Notes: generated from the letters alone by a model not told the origin. Positions 47,121-60,836 are shown, counted from the first letter of the stretch. The stretch: 64,000 nt of DNA from Pocillopora verrucosa (GCF_036669915.1 NC_089319.1:5658578-5722577), one strand, 5' to 3'. Made by a program: numbers and translations.

Positions 47121-48305
47121 GGTTCTAAACCTTTAGTCGAAGAACGATGAATCATGATCAATATCATCATCTCTCACTAATAAATTCACGTCACACTTCA
47201 CGTTTTGCTACATCAAATTGAAAACTTAGGCATGCGTAGCATGCAAGAGTTATTTTTTTGGTTGGGTGGGTCGAGATGGAAGAGTTTGTGTACATAGTGT
47301 TTTCATTTTTGTCACCGAAAAGAGCATAACTTTCAAAAAACGAAAATATCGCACAAAGACAGAAAAAAACCTAATTTATCTCAACTAAAGCAGATATTAT
47401 ATGATCTACTGTCTCTATTGTCGAAATACTTCTAAGTTAAAGTGAAATTCATCGGTGCCACGCCTACTTTTGTCTCCTTTGCAGCCGTTGTTTGGCCTCG
47501 TCACACGACGCCCTCTATTTCCAGTTTGAGAAAGAGTACGTTGCGTGACGAGACCAAATAACGGTTGCAAAAGAGACTACGCTTAATGTCATTCCTCCAA
47601 CAGAGGGAAAATCAAAGTTATTCGTCTACAGTTAGTTACCTCAAAAATATAAATCCGCGTAATTTTACAACGAAAAGCAAACCGGACACTCTGTTCTACC
47701 TCTAACAGACCCTAACTAACGATATATTGCGATCTCGTATAAGTGAAGATACATTGAAGAAGAGAAAAGGATAATATCTCAAAGAGGGATCCTTGATTGG
47801 TTGTTGTCTATTTGGACTTTGCCATCTGAATGTGTGAGAAAAGGCAGATTGTTTAACAAGGAATTAACACGCAATTGGGTTAAGTCCTAGGTAGCTTGAA
47901 GCGACTTTAATTCGTAGAAAAAGTCAAATGCGGGAGAATTGCTTGGAAAACTCGATTCCAGTAGCATTTACTTCCATGTGAATTTTTTTTCAGTGGGGTT
48001 GGACAATGCAGTTAGAATACGTAATAAAATGCAGGTTGTTTACAAGAACATGACACGTGATAGAGCGAAGTGCAATGTGGCAAAATGGAATTTGATTGGT
48101 GAAATACAATTCAAGGACGTGAAAAATTGCCTGATGTTCATGTAGTGTAATGATTGGGTATGTTCTGATTGGACTTTGGACGTTGTTTTCTTGGTACGTG
48201 ATAGAATTTAAGTTGTTTGGCGTGTGCGTTGTTAGTAAAGGAGCGGAAAAAACACGTTTTAACTTTAAAATTTAAATGTGTACCTTTCATATTCTAATAA
48301 ATCTC

Positions 48306-48442
48306 GGATCAATATCAGTATCTGAGCAACTGCCCATCTACCCCACCCCTTACTCAACATTAACCTTAACTTGTTGTCAATTGACTGTTGTTGAGTTAGG
48401 GGAGGGGTAGGTGGGCAGTTGCCCAGATACTGATATTGATCC
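48306..48442. mobile_element. Foldback MITE with 8-bp target duplication
   Basis: 137 bp, nearly palindromic: ggatcaatatcagtatctga... with cccatctaccccacccctta, a short loop, then ggggaggggtaggtgggcag ... gatactgatattgatcc. Flanked on both sides by taaatctc, an 8-bp target duplication of the kind hAT elements make. Relatives are at 3592, 30701 and 63163. Confidence 0.8.
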
Positions 48443-48624
48443 TAAATCTCTACCTTAACCGGCTAGACTCTCGCGAAGGCCACCAACCATTACACTTATC
48501 AAATGAGCCAAAATTTCTGGTAAATGTCATTCTTTGTGCACAGCCCCGTGATCCACGACATAATTTACAAGAAAACAATACCCAAACACTGTGATTGGTA
48601 CAACATATCCAAATGCTATGATAT

Positions 48625-48746
48625 GATAGGTGCGAGATACATACTCTAATACGGCAATCTGATTGGTGCGAGATACATACCCTAATACAGCAATCTGATT
48701 AGTGCGAGATACATACCCTAATGCGACGATCTGATTAATGCGAGCA
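48625..48746. repeat. 36-bp tandem repeat, about 3.5 copies
   Basis: Unit of about 36 bp containing ggtgcgagatacatacyctaat and gcaatctgatt; copies begin near 48629, 48665, 48701 and 48738. The same unit occurs reversed at 49484-49530. Confidence 0.75.
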
Positions 48747-49416
48747 ACATCACTGATACCACTCTATGCACTAACATGGAGTTATTTTTTTTTTAAGAAA
48801 AAGAAATAACTCAAAAATGATGAACGAAATAGCACTTTTAATGTAAATAGAGTGTGAGAGATTGGGATAAACTCCTTCCTTATATAAGAATCAGATTTTT
48901 TGTCTCACTCTCGTTTCACATCTCGTGATAAAATCTTCTTTTATTTCACTACCGAACCTTCGACATTGTCATTCCCAGCGATATACAGGATGCTCGCCAC
49001 AAATAAACCTAATAATGGCCAAACTCTCTATCGAGCGCATTGTAAAGCATCAAAGCGGATAATTTATTATTCTAATGTTGTTATAAACCCCTGTTAGCAC
49101 TTTTCAATATTACGCAATCGAGCTAATTATGCCATTTGTCTCCTCCGCGGCCGTTCTTTGATCGACCCTTCGTGATGCCATGCAAGTGGAGGGGGGAGGG
49201 GGGAATGGGGGGAAGAGAGGTGGTTCACGGTCCACAGTCCCCCACTTCCTGTACCACGTTCACTCGGCTCCAGTACTATTGTGGCACTGTGCCTCCCGAC
49301 TCTCACCCTTCATGGCATTACTCCCGTCTTCAGGTTAATAAAATGAATCAGAAATCTGGCTTTATGGCAAGCTGTGCCAACGTTAAGTTCTGGACCATTC
49401 TCAGGCGTTTCATTTT

Positions 49417-50350
49417 AGAGTTAGTTTTTTTTATTAACAAAAAAATAACATCCACGTTAGCGTAAAGAAAGTGGTATGTTGCTCGCACCAATCAAATCGT
49501 TTAGGGTATGTATCTCGCACCAATTAGAGCGTCGTTTTTGTTCGTTGGTTTAAGAGGTGTTCAAGTTTCAACGAAGTAATGGAGGATTCAGAAAGAGTAG
49601 TCTGTAAATTAGAGTCATCTTTTAGAATAAGAAATGTTGGCTTTTCTGTGGTTTTAACGTGTATTTTTACCGCGCTTTACGAGAAATGCGATACCACTGG
49701 ACAGATGAAAGATATCAGATTACCTATGGTAAACGTGTTATTCATGTTGTGACAACCATGCGCGATCGTGGTTATTTTTCCTTCACGACGAGAGTGAGTG
49801 GAAAATTTTTTAATCAAATATTGCTTGAGGTGTTGATGAGTTGCACCAAACATTTTGATTTGAGTAGTTCTTTAACGGCAAGCTGTGTTGCAAGATTCAT
49901 GATTTGTTGAGTGTGCCGAATATATTTTTCAGGATTGGTTTGCTTGGTGTCATCTCTAGATGAATGTCTGATTAAAGCGGGTTAAATATTCATAGTGACA
50001 TCTCATTTACATTCACATATAATTTTATTACGTTGGTAAAATCTGTCTAGACATCACACCAACCAACTCGCGCGCAAAGTGAGAAGACTACATGAAGGCT
50101 TGAAATTATACTACGATCGATTTTCATCAAGATGTGGGCCAGGAATATTCCAAAATAGCGCTAATAATCGTGAAAGCTGATCGCGGAAAAGCGATTGCGT
50201 GACGTTCGGTAAGTTTTAAGATGACATGTTATCACATACAAGACGAAAAAACTCGTCAGATTCTCAGTCTGCATTTTGTACCCACTCTGCAGTCTGCAGT
50301 CTACATTTTGTACTTAGTCTACATTTTTTATCCGGTCTGTAGTCTGTTGT
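49417..50350. mobile_element. Second insertion, inverted relative of the 47221 element
   Basis: The copy A-like flank stops at gcgtttcatttt and resumes near 50353 (atactgggatcatgcc), replacing about 190 bp. The left ~115 bp are the reverse complement of the right end of the 47221-48816 insert (acgttagcgt, then gttgctcgcaccaatc, then gggtatgtatctcgcacc). The interior is not alike; no coding domain seen (an 83-codon frame at 49659 is unrecognised). Confidence 0.45.
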
Positions 50351-50360
50351 CTGCATACTG
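50262..50360. repeat. Degenerate cagtctgca/ttttgtac short repeat
   Basis: Repeated agtctgcattttgtac, ctgcagtctgcagtctac and tctgtagtctgttgtctgca over about 100 bp. Simple-repeat-like, at the right border of the second insertion. A similar gcactctgcagtcttcactc patch lies in copy A intron 2 near 25390. Confidence 0.5.
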
Positions 50361-53300
50361 GGATCATGCCTTTTAGAAATGAAAACACAACTCAACGGTT
50401 GTGTCACGACACGTATATTTCCCTGAGACTTGGCATCCTCTCGTCTTTTTTTTTTCTTTTTGTCGCCTCGCAGATATTTATTTTTACGGTTTAAATGCAC
50501 TTGCTACAGCGTGAAACGGGAATCATCGGTAATTTCAGCTCAACCTTCAGAGTGAGTTTTTTCCAAAAAGCCCGCTAAAAATGCGGATCGATGCCTGAAA
50601 TATTCAAATTTAATCCAGAATTTTTTACCTAAGAAAATCAGAACGGCCAATGAAATTAATCACCGCTATTTCTCCTTTTTTTTTTGGCCTCAAACTGGTA
50701 TTAAAGGAGACTTAGGAAGAACATCTAAAGATCGAAAACCGCTAAGTCATCTAATTTCGCCTGCTTCAAAATAGTTGCCAATATGTGAATACGTACGAGT
50801 GCGATTGAAATTTGACTTGTTCCGGGGGAATAAAATTGAAAATGGTCAAGAGATCACGAGATTAACACTAACCGGTTAACCTTGTTCTTTTGCCCTGGAG
50901 GGAACTTTGTAATGGGTGAAACTGCACCAAAGGTAAAAATTCCGTAAACCAGTAACACGCCGGCAAGCAGTCCTGATCACTAACGGAACAACGCGCGTGC
51001 AGAAATCCATTGTGTTAAAGCCCGATTAGCATACTTGCACACTTTTACAGACGACTGTACTTAAATCGTTTTACAGAATTTCTTTAGTACAGGTAATCAG
51101 AAGATTTCGAGCGCAATTTGGAATAATGAAGCAAGAGTTTTTTTTTTTCAATGACAAACAAAGTTTTCAAAAAAAAGTTAACAGCCCTTATTTGAAAGTA
51201 AAATTAAAAAGTTTGAGCGGGTTTTTTTATAATTATGCAAAGGCGACCCACGACATAATTCATTTAAACTTGCTAATGCATTGAGAGCTCGGTCATGGCA
51301 ATTGCTTTCAATCAAAGCAACAATTTTCTAGATAATTTCTCTTGACTTTGAAGCCCGTCAAAAAAGTCAAAGTGTGGATAATCAGTTTGTTACCTTTTTC
51401 TGCGCTATAACTAAATGCCCGGCAGCTAGACATGGTATCAAATACACTAATTGCACGGCAGTCAGAAATTTTCACAGAATTTCCACCGGAAGGTTGTTTC
51501 AAACTTTTTAAGAATACGAGATTTTTGCTTAGAAATTTTGAGCGGTTCCAACAATCAAGTTGGCTCTTTAAAGGAAAAGTGGACCGTGAAAATATTTAGT
51601 TCATCATCTTGTTCGTTAATGTGAAAATAAATTACCCACCCGAACCAATCAGAATTGACGAAAGAATCGGAAAAAGGGGTTAACCAATAAAAAGTCGTTA
51701 TATATTTTCTTGCAGAAGAATGGCGTCACGGAACACGATTAATGTCAGGTTTGCGTAGACGTTGCCTCGCCTCCGTCTTACCTTGGTGGGGGAGGGTACG
51801 GCTACACGTAGGCTACTGGCACCCAGGCTAATCGATACAAATTAATGCCAGCAAGCTGTAGGTTCCGAGAGCTGATTGACTCGATCTATTTCGCGTTTGG
51901 GACTCGTAAGGATGCTGCTTGTAAGTGCTTGTAAGTGCGGTAATTTTAAGGGAATTTATAAGCTACATGCAAATTGCGAGACTTGCAAGTTCTGTTTATC
52001 ACACATCGTTTCAAATGTCATTGTTCTTTTCGTGGTTTCCTATTCTCAGTCAAGTTAATTTTTTTCTCTGAATAACACCAACTCATTATAAAACTTGTTT
52101 TCTTTGTTGTACGTTCGCTCCGCAACCCGATTTTGAAGCAATTTCAGATAGTTAGGATTGCTCGGATTTCCCTGAAACACATCAATTCAGACCTCGAAAA
52201 CGTGGTCTATGTATTACTCGAAAAGTTAAGGCTCTTGGCGCTGCTCTTATGCTAACAATTTTTTTGTGTTCTTTCCTGGTTATGCGAGCCATTGGATGGG
52301 TGAATGTCGCAGACAGTGACTTAATTTTCAGGGGTATTAGTTTTCGCTATTTACAACATTTCCCGTGTACAATTACATTTGTCAACAAAATTTTCACAAT
52401 GATAAAAATAATACTCTGAAGTTGGTTGTAAGTGGTTTCGGGTGGTTTTTTGGTGGTTGTAGGTGGTTTTAGGTGGATTTTGGTCATTCCTTGTTTTAGT
52501 ATTTACGGACACAACCTTTGCATCCGTTTTCATCTCTAAAAAGCATGATCCCAGTATATCAGGGATTCCTGAATGCTACGAAATACACATTTGAATTCCA
52601 ATAGCGATTAGATTGCACAGTGGACTGAAAATTTCTTCTCTATGGTGAGATGTTAGAATCGATGGTCAAACTGTGATAACCAGGTCTGTATAATGTTCAT
52701 CTTGAGAAATTACCTCCCCTCCCTCGAAAAAAATGAAACGCCAGAGAATGGTCCAGAATTATACGTTTTGGCACAGCTTTCTAAAAACCCAGATTTCTGA
52801 TTCATTTTATTAACCTGAAGACGGGAGTAATGCCATGAAGGGCGGGAGTGCAGAGTGAGTACTGGAGCCGAGAAAACGTGGTACAGGTAGTGGCAAACTG
52901 TGGACCCCTTATCCCCCCACCCCCGCCCCCCTCTTGCATGACACGACAAAGGGTAAATTAAAAATAAATCAGAATTAAAGAAACGTGATATCTGGCCACA
53001 GGACTAGAAAATATGTAAGTCTCGGGCAAGGTATTAAACTCCAAACTTGCGAATTATCCGCTCTGATGCTGTACAATGACCTCGATGGAGAGTTGGGCCG
53101 TTACTAAGTTTCATTGTGACAACGATCCCGCAAATCGCTAGGACTGACAATGTCAAAGTCTCGGTAGTGAAATAAAAAGAAGATGTTGTCACGAGATGTG
53201 GAACGAGAGTGGGACAAAAAAATCTGATTCTTTTATGAGGAAGGAGTTTATCCCAATCTCTCACATTCTATTTGAATTAAAAGTGCTAATTCGTTTATCA

Positions 53301-53407
53301 TTTTTTCAAATTTAAAATAGCAAAATGTGAAGCATGACTTGGATTTATCAATGAAAAACGATACTATTGATCAGGTTTTATCGTTCTTCGGCTAAAGGTT
53401 TAGAGCC
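50351..53407. other. Centre of the C/D palindrome
   Basis: 50361-51250 resembles the copy A flank (29030-29900) in plus orientation. 51305-51520 is the reverse complement of the 30020-30240 block. 51530-52330 is unique to this spot. 52330-53407 is the reverse complement of 27854-29010 and forms the 5' flank of copy D. No gene seen; the promoters of C and D are expected near 47.2 and 53.3 kb. Confidence 0.5.
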
Positions 53408-56400
53408 ATGGCACCGAACGGTTACAGGAAGATCTCCTCCACTGGTGAATCTGCCGAGAAAGTTGGTTTTGTCTCTTTCCTTTGTTTGCAATGGATGAAC
53501 GATGTCATGAAGACAGGCAGTAAACGAACCTTAGAGGAAGAAGACTTTGTACCACTCTCAAACGAGAACACCTCACAGTCAGCCACAGAACTTCTTGACA
53601 AAAAATGGAAAGAGGAAATAGCTAATTCCATTAGGAAGAAGAAAAGACCGAAGTTGTGGAAAAGTGTTTTGAAGATGATTTCCCTCAGGGAAGCTGTTTT
53701 TGTTGTTTGCTGTGATGTCTTATACGCAATCGGCTCCCTCCTTTCACCATTGCTCATTGGACATCTGATTTTTATGTTAATGTCACCTGAAACACATCAG
53801 AACAACATCCTTCATGGTTGCGTGTTAGCAACTGCCATGACTGTAACCACTTTGGTCGGGACCCTCGGCGTGCAACATAACTCTTACGCGGGTGAATTAA
53901 TGGGCATCAGACTGAGTAACGCAGTGAAAGGTCTCGTTTACAGAAAGGTGAGCACAAGAAGGGTAACTGACTCGTCCCCAGCGTTCCCCATAATCTGCGC
54001 GCCGTTTACTTTTTCCCATCCCGCTGCACTTGCCCCTGTTAGTTACCGACACTGTCGCTTTGAAGAATATTTGAAACGAGTCAGGGTAGGGTTGGGTTAG
54101 GTATGGGAAATGGGCGCAATCTTCGTTAATTCTCTCGACACTTTTTTCTTTTCGCTTTTCGATACACTTTTGTTATTAACCCTAAATTATGGAGTAGTCA
54201 GAGAACGTTTTTAATGAAGTGTCTAAGTAGGTAATCTAGGACTGCATTCCGTCTTTTCTCGGCAACACTGTGTATTCGCAGGCTGGTATTACATATTAAC
54301 CAGCATCTGAAATGATTATGCCCAAGCTGAAGCTTCTATGAATTCATATATTTTCGCAAACCTGAACAACAAGATTTGTCTTGACTCCTCAAGACTCCTC
54401 TAGTTACGCTTCTGTCTTGGGAGCGTGAGAGGTAGTTCAATCTCAGACTTGGATCCTCGATCTCGCGGGTGGCAGCCGGCGTTCTAGCAATTTGGCCAGA
54501 CCCAGTTGGCGGTCCCCATTGGCTCCTTAATGTATGCGATGAAAAAAAATGATTGAGAATTGAACTTTGGAAGTGCGTTTTTTCCTTGGAGATGAGTAGA
54601 ACTTGGTAATCACTTCCGAACTAACCAATCAGCGCACTCGAATTGCACTATCCACCTGAGTGGTATACACTAATCATCTTTAATATATACTAAAACAGTG
54701 TATAGCGTTAAAGGCGTGCGCTGATCGGCTTTTTCGCCCGAAATAATGTAATCGTTGCGAGAAAAAATGAGTTGAAATCATCTTTTTGTGTCTTTTTCTC
54801 TGACTGTTTTAGTACATCCTAAAGCACTTACTCGGTGGCCATCGGTGGGTATTCACCTCGCCACTTTGCAGCTGGGTAAATACCCACCACTAGCCACCTT
54901 TACTTTGGCAAATAATAGTTAATGATTCTGGTTACTTTCTGCACTAAACATGGGTTTTCCTTTTCAAGAAGTCAATTCTAGTATTGATATTGTTTCATTC
55001 TCAGATCTTACTGGTTAGCAAGAGCTCATTGTCAAAGTTTTCATCAGGGCGTGTGATCGACTTGCTATCAAATGATGTTCAGCGGATGGAGACAGCACCT
55101 AAATGTATTCTAACAATGAACTCAGCCATACTCCAAATCGTGCCTGCAACGCTTATAATCGCTTATTTGATTGGCTGGCAGGCTCTTATGGGAGAGATAT
55201 TTCTCTGGCTTCTTTTACCGTATTACGCAGAGATGTCTTCTCTCAATGCCGTACTGCGTCTGCGTTCAGCGGCGGAATCTGATCGGCGAATTTCCTTGAC
55301 GAACCAAGTGGTTTCTGGGATACGTGCTATCAAAGCGCATGCGTGGGAGGATGAATTCAGAGAAAAAATAAAACATACACGAAAGTAAGAGAAATTTAAA
55401 AGCCTACTTAATTTTTCAGGTAACCGCAGAACATCTTCGCACCCATACCTTTGGGTGAACGAAGTGATAGTATTGGTTTACTGGCGTGATAACTCGTGCA
55501 AGATTTCGGGAGAACACTGTAAGAGTTTTTAATTAACCAATTTAACATTTATGGGTGGCGAGGGCGGCTGTGAGGGAGGTTGGAATTCATATTTAGGAAT
55601 CTCTTGTGACCATGACGAAGTACTGTTTATTGCACTTTGCTTATTGTAAAATGTGTTCAGTTTTCAGAGAGTTTTTGGGTGTAATAAACGATACGTATCT
55701 TCTCAACCAGTGCAGAGTGAAGAGTGCAGAGTTTCTGATCAGTACCTTCAGTTTCTCAAAAATAATAATAATAATTTTATTTATACTTCAAAAATTGATC
55801 AGCTTAATTTAAATATAAAGACAGCTGGTATAAACCTATGTGCAGTTGTTAAACCATTTCAAATTAGTGTAGCAATAAAAAACTATTAAAAACTAAAAGG
55901 TAAGATTTGGTTACAAAAATAACAGCTAATATATATATAAATAGAGAAAAACTCTATGTTACATTTGTGCTGTATTCTGTCTTGCTCTAACAAATAATGA
56001 AATGTCTTTGACTTACGAGTTCTTAAATTTAAGTCTTTAGCTTGCAATTCTTTAGGTAAATTGTTCCGTTCTTTTCCAGCTGCAAATTTGAATGTAGACT
56101 GGCCCATTGCAGATTTTACTTTAGGCAAGTGAGTTTCTCGGGTATCTCTTAAGGACCTGCCGCAAAGTTCTTATCTGAAATTCACATAACTCTGAAGTTG
56201 CGTGGGACAACGGTAGTTATTAACAATTTTAAACACTAGCTGAAGACGCGTATCTCGTCGCCTGCTGGATAACGTAAGAAGTCCTAATTTGTCTCTCATC
56301 CTTTGAGTGCAAGTCAGATGGTTTGTCTTAAGATTATTCTCAAAGCTTTATTCTGTAGCCGTTCTAAAACAAAGGGAAATCCTCCTAGTGCAGGATCCCG

Positions 56401-59400
56401 TATGTTAAAACCGCAATCTAAAAAAGACGAAAATCTGTTTAACAATTTAAGTTTAGGGTAGACTCTGGACGCGACGTAAGACATGTGACTGTTCCAAGAT
56501 AACGATTCATCTACTACCACGCCAAGGTACTTAAAAGATCTCTCCTGGTTTATATGATAAATGATAAGAATAATTGATAATCTTTTTGTTTCTTTCAGAC
56601 GAGAAATAAGCATCATCCGTACGAAAAGTGCCATTCTTTCAAGTTTGGCTGCCTTGGAGTATACTTCAATACCAATCCTGCTGTCTGTTATTACTCTGCT
56701 GCTCACTGGTCAACCCCTAACACCAGTCAATGTTTTTATGCTCTTAATGTTTATTAACCTGCTAAAACTTACTATTTGCCTTGACATTGCGTATGGTGTG
56801 GTGGAGACACGGGAATCATTTGCATCACTCGTAAGAATAGAAGATTTTCTTATTTCAGAGGATTTGTTTTCCATCTCTGAGGATTATTGTCTACAAGACA
56901 GAGGAACAGTTCTAGAGAGAAAGTGGGGCAAGTTACAAAACGATTCTACATCTATAAGCCGGTCGTATGTATCAGATGAAGATCCCCTTACTGATCAGTG
57001 GATAAACCCTTCCAAGCCAGGAACTTTATGTGTGTCGCATTTAACATATAAAGAAATAGCAAGGAAAGATGAATTTATTCTTCAAGATGTGGACTTCGTT
57101 GCTGCATCAGGAAGCTTGACAGTCGTCACCGGACCAGTAGGCAGCGGTAAATCCACTCTCCTCTCAGCGATCGCTGGCGAGATGCCAGACGTAAGCGGAA
57201 CAATAGGCCGTAAAGGAACTTTTGTGTATGTACCGCAAATAGCCTGGGTGTTCTCTGGAACCTTAAGAGAAAATATTTTATTTGGAGAGTCGTACGAGGA
57301 ACCAAGATACACCAGAATAATCGAGGCATGCGCCCTCACGGAAGACTTTCAGCGGTTCCCGAACGGTGACCAAACCGTTGTTGGTGAGCGCGGTGCCGTT
57401 CTGAGTGGTGGTCAGCGTGCAAGAGTAAACTTAGCACGCGCAGTGTACATGAATGCAGACCTTTACTTGTTGGATGACCCTCTTAGTGCGGTGGACTTCA
57501 AAGTTGGTCGGCATATCTTTGAAAAGTGTATCAAGGGTTTGCTTGGTGAGAAGACCCGCCTGTTAACTTCTCATCAAGAACAACATATGAAAGATGCAGA
57601 CCAAGTGATTGTACTGCACAAAGGTCGCGTTCTGGGGAAGGGAACCTTCGCTAAGCTTCAGAGAAAAAGCATCTTAAATACCACCATCGACCCACTTTAC
57701 AAGAATGCTTTGACAGTGAACAAGTCCAATAACATGGTCACCACAACGGAGGATGAAGAGAGACGCGGAGATTTGGAGCCACTTAGAAATAAAGACAATG
57801 AACTGGAAATATCTGTTGAAGATCGGGCAATCGGAACGGTGTCAAGTAAGCTGTATTGGGACTACTTCAGAAGTAGTATTCACTCCTTATTCATCATTGG
57901 AATGATTTTCTTGTGTCTTATTTCTCAAGGTGAGCACTAAAGAATTATAAAAGTGGCAAAAACTTAGCCATTGTTTGGTGCTGTCGAGAAACATTTTCTC
58001 TCGGGGCGAACCAGCAAGCAAGCAACCAAGTCAGAAACTCCAACCCAGTTTCTCTTTGTCTTGGAGGAGCAAGAGGAAACTGGGACTGACGGAAAAAGGC
58101 GTGCAAAGGGTGACAGGAAATTCATGTTAAGACTAACAACCAATCCACCATTTATAAGAGAGGTTGACGCGTTTTAATCCTGAGTTTAAAATTGTTTATT
58201 TCATCTGATTTAGACTGTTACGCAGATTATGAAGAAAATTATCTCATTTTCGCCTATTTTTATTATTCACCATTTTTTTCGCCCTTTTTCAGCATCGATA
58301 GTTGCCCCTGACGTGTGGCTGTCCTTTTTGACCGGGAAACTTCCATCAGAACAGAAAGACAAGACAAATCTTACTATCTACGGTGGTTTGGTCGCTGCTT
58401 CCTTCATATTAAGCATCATCAGGGCCTACATTTTCTTTTTGGCATGTCTAAGAAGCTCTGAGCGGCTTCATGACAAAATGGTTATGGCTCTTTTAAAAGC
58501 GCCGGTTCTTTTTTTCGATTCAAATCCCGTGGGTAGAATCCTGAATCGATTCTCTAAAGACGTGGGTAGCATGGATGAGTTATTACCATTACAGTTTCTA
58601 TCTACAATTCAACTGGTATTGCTGTTGCTCTCATCAGTAATCGTTCCTTCTGCTACAAATCCTTGGGTTTTGTTTGTCACTGTTCCAGTGACGGCCATGA
58701 TTCTTTACATCGCAAGATTTTACTTGAAGAGTTCCAGAGAACTAAAAAGGTTGGAGTCAATATGTCGAAGCCCAATCTTCTCTCACATATCAGAAACTCT
58801 CGATGGACTGGACACAATTCGAACAAGAGGTAGACAGAGAGATTTTATGCACAAGTTTTACAAGTAAGTTCGAGCAACTCTTCAAGTGAGCTTGAAAGGT
58901 AAAATCTCAAACTCAATTCAGGCTCGGTCCGCTAAACGCTCATAGTGCAGGGTTTGTGTTTGGCATCCTGGATCATCATCTGTAAAAAGAAATCTCTCCT
59001 GTTGCCCCTTCCCCATCCTTCCACCTTCCACCATACCCTTCCACCTCCCCGCCCCACCTTCCCCTTCCAACGCTTTGAAAATTGTAGAGATTGGGGCAGT
59101 GGATCTAAAATTTGGTATTCGGTCCCAGCTTCAAATTAGCCCCTCTACCTGATAACTTTTTTTCATTGACGGTCCAAATTTTTTTTTCTTTTCTAATTTA
59201 CATTTTGTATACCAAATCTAAAAATTTGTTTCCTTCATCATGGTGATGGCACCCTCTACGCAACGCCTAAGAAACTTGGTGCGCAGACTGACATTTGAAC
59301 TGGAGATGATTTACGTTGATGTATTTTCTTTCCCGTTGGACAGCTACAAAGACACTCATACCCAGTCGTTCATGATAGTAATGCGGCAATCTCCTTACCC

Positions 59401-60836
59401 CCACCCCCAAAGCTTATAGAATTTGAGTGAAAAAATATTTGGACTCGAGATGGCTTACGCTGATTTATTTTCTTTCCCCATGGACAGCTACCAAGACACT
59501 CATACCCAGTCTTTTGTCATGGTGACGGCGAGTGGCAGATGGTTCGGTATTCGTCTGGATGCAATCATTTCTCTTTTAATAGGCTTAGTCGTCTTAGTGG
59601 CAGTTTTAGTATCTCAAGACGCCGGTATGTAGAGTTTTATCCAAAATAATTGCACCATTTCACGCTCACGTACACCCAAACGCTATGATATTCCATGTGA
59701 TAAATGAGACTGTGAAAAGAATCTTTCCGCGCGTAGCTGGGAGACAAAAACAAGTCGTTGTAGCCCATTTCATCACTATCTTCATGGGAACGATTGAAAC
59801 TAGTTTGATTATAAAAAATGTTTTCCAAAGTAATCCAGCATGTTACACGAGTAGTGTCGTGGTAACAGGTACCCGCGGCGTGCTGTGTCGTATCGAGTCG
59901 TGCATCGTAAGAGTTTTGGTAATTTTTTTTGCGTGACTTGAAGGAAATCAACAGTTAATTTACGGATTGTTTTTCTAATTAGCTTCCGCTGGGCTTTCTC
60001 TCACTTACCTCATTCAAACAGTGGAGCTGACGCAATACACTGTCAGAAAATCATCAGATGTCGAGAATTTTATGACGTCAGTTGAACGAGTTATGACCTA
60101 CACCAAGCTTGACTCTGAGCCTGGATACAAAGTGGACACACTTCCCCCGGAACACTGGCCACGCGAAGGAAATATCACATTCCGCGATGTGTCGATGACG
60201 TATTACCCGGGGGGACCTAAAGCGCTGAGGAACATAAATCTTGACATCAAAGGAGGCTCAAACATAGGTGTTGCAGGCCGCACGGGCGCCGGCAAATCAT
60301 CTTTTGCAGCAGCTCTTTTGCGCATGCCCGACCCTGACGGAGATATTCTCGTGGATGGGGTTCAGATAAAGAATATTAATCTCCGAGCAGCTCGAGGATG
60401 CATATCCGCTCTTGGCCAAACCCCGGTGCTTTTCAGTGGATCATTGAGGACAAATCTGGATCTTGTCAACCGCTTCCAAGATGCGGATCTGTGGCGAGTC
60501 TTAGAGGATGTGCAACTGAAAGATTTCGTACAAAGTCTTGAGGGACAATTGGATTACGAATTGTTGGAAAATGGAGCAAATGTTAGTGTAGGAGAGCGGC
60601 AGTTGATTTGTTTGGCTCGTGTGCTGTTGCAGCAGAACAAGATCGTCATCTTGGATGAACCCACTGCACACGTGGATCCAGGCACAGAAGAAATAATCTG
60701 GAGAGTGGTGCGAGAGAAACTGAAAGACTCCACAGTAATAATTATAGCTCACCGTCTGAACACCATCAGACACTGTGACAAAGTTTTTGTTTTCAAGGAG
60801 GGAGGGGTGGTGGAGTGTGGAACATGTGACACATGA
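53408..60836 (+). CDS. ABCC4/MRP4-like ABC transporter, copy D (inverted)
   Basis: Six exons on plus: 53408-53947, 55005-55384, 56599-57929, 58293-58863, 59488-59624, 59983-60836; lengths and phases equal copy A exactly, 1270 residues, no stops. Motifs: [56 protein letters not shown] with catalytic Glu, and IIAHRLNTI. The end is VECGTCDT where the others have VESGKFDT. Substitutions are spread over the whole protein (TGKL, LSIIRAY, LMHKFYK-like changes in TMD2), making D one of the more diverged copies. Intron 2 is enlarged by a LINE fragment (55766-56560). The gene is the only plus-strand copy, head-to-head with C and tail-to-tail with E. Confidence 0.87.
55766..56560 (-). mobile_element. 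LINE 3' end (reverse transcriptase C-terminus plus 3' UTR) in copy D intron 2
   Basis: On minus, a frame from about 56550 reads [29 protein letters not shown] and [12 protein letters not shown], the conserved C-terminal end of a non-LTR retrotransposon reverse transcriptase, followed by 3' UTR and an (ATT)n tail (55766-55785). The insert interrupts an intron that is only 365-490 bp in most copies. It is 5'-truncated, as usual for LINE insertions, and does not touch the splice sites. Confidence 0.75.
59344..59388 (+). pseudogene. Decoy exon 5 start, copy D intron 4
   Basis: ttggacag followed by CTACAAAGACACTCATACCC repeats the real acceptor at 59487/59488 about 145 bp upstream. No donor follows before the frame is lost. 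Confidence 0.55.

Larger units (their letters stand above)
47221..48816. mobile_element. 1.6-kb insertion in the copy C 5' flank
   Basis: In copies A, B and D the flank runs straight from ...gctacatcaaatt to aatgatgaac(t)aaatagc. In copy C these are 1.6 kb apart. The insert begins cttaggcatgcgtagcatgcaagagtta and ends with a hairpin tggagttattt...gaaataactc, and contains the foldback MITE at 48306 and the 36-bp tandem array at 48625. Its last ~180 bp recur in reverse at 49417-49530, the start of a second insertion. No transposase is visible; it looks like a non-autonomous DNA element. Confidence 0.5.

Noticed and set aside
48625..48746. CRISPR-like array
   Set aside because: Contiguous 36-bp tandem repeats without unique spacers, in an animal genome.
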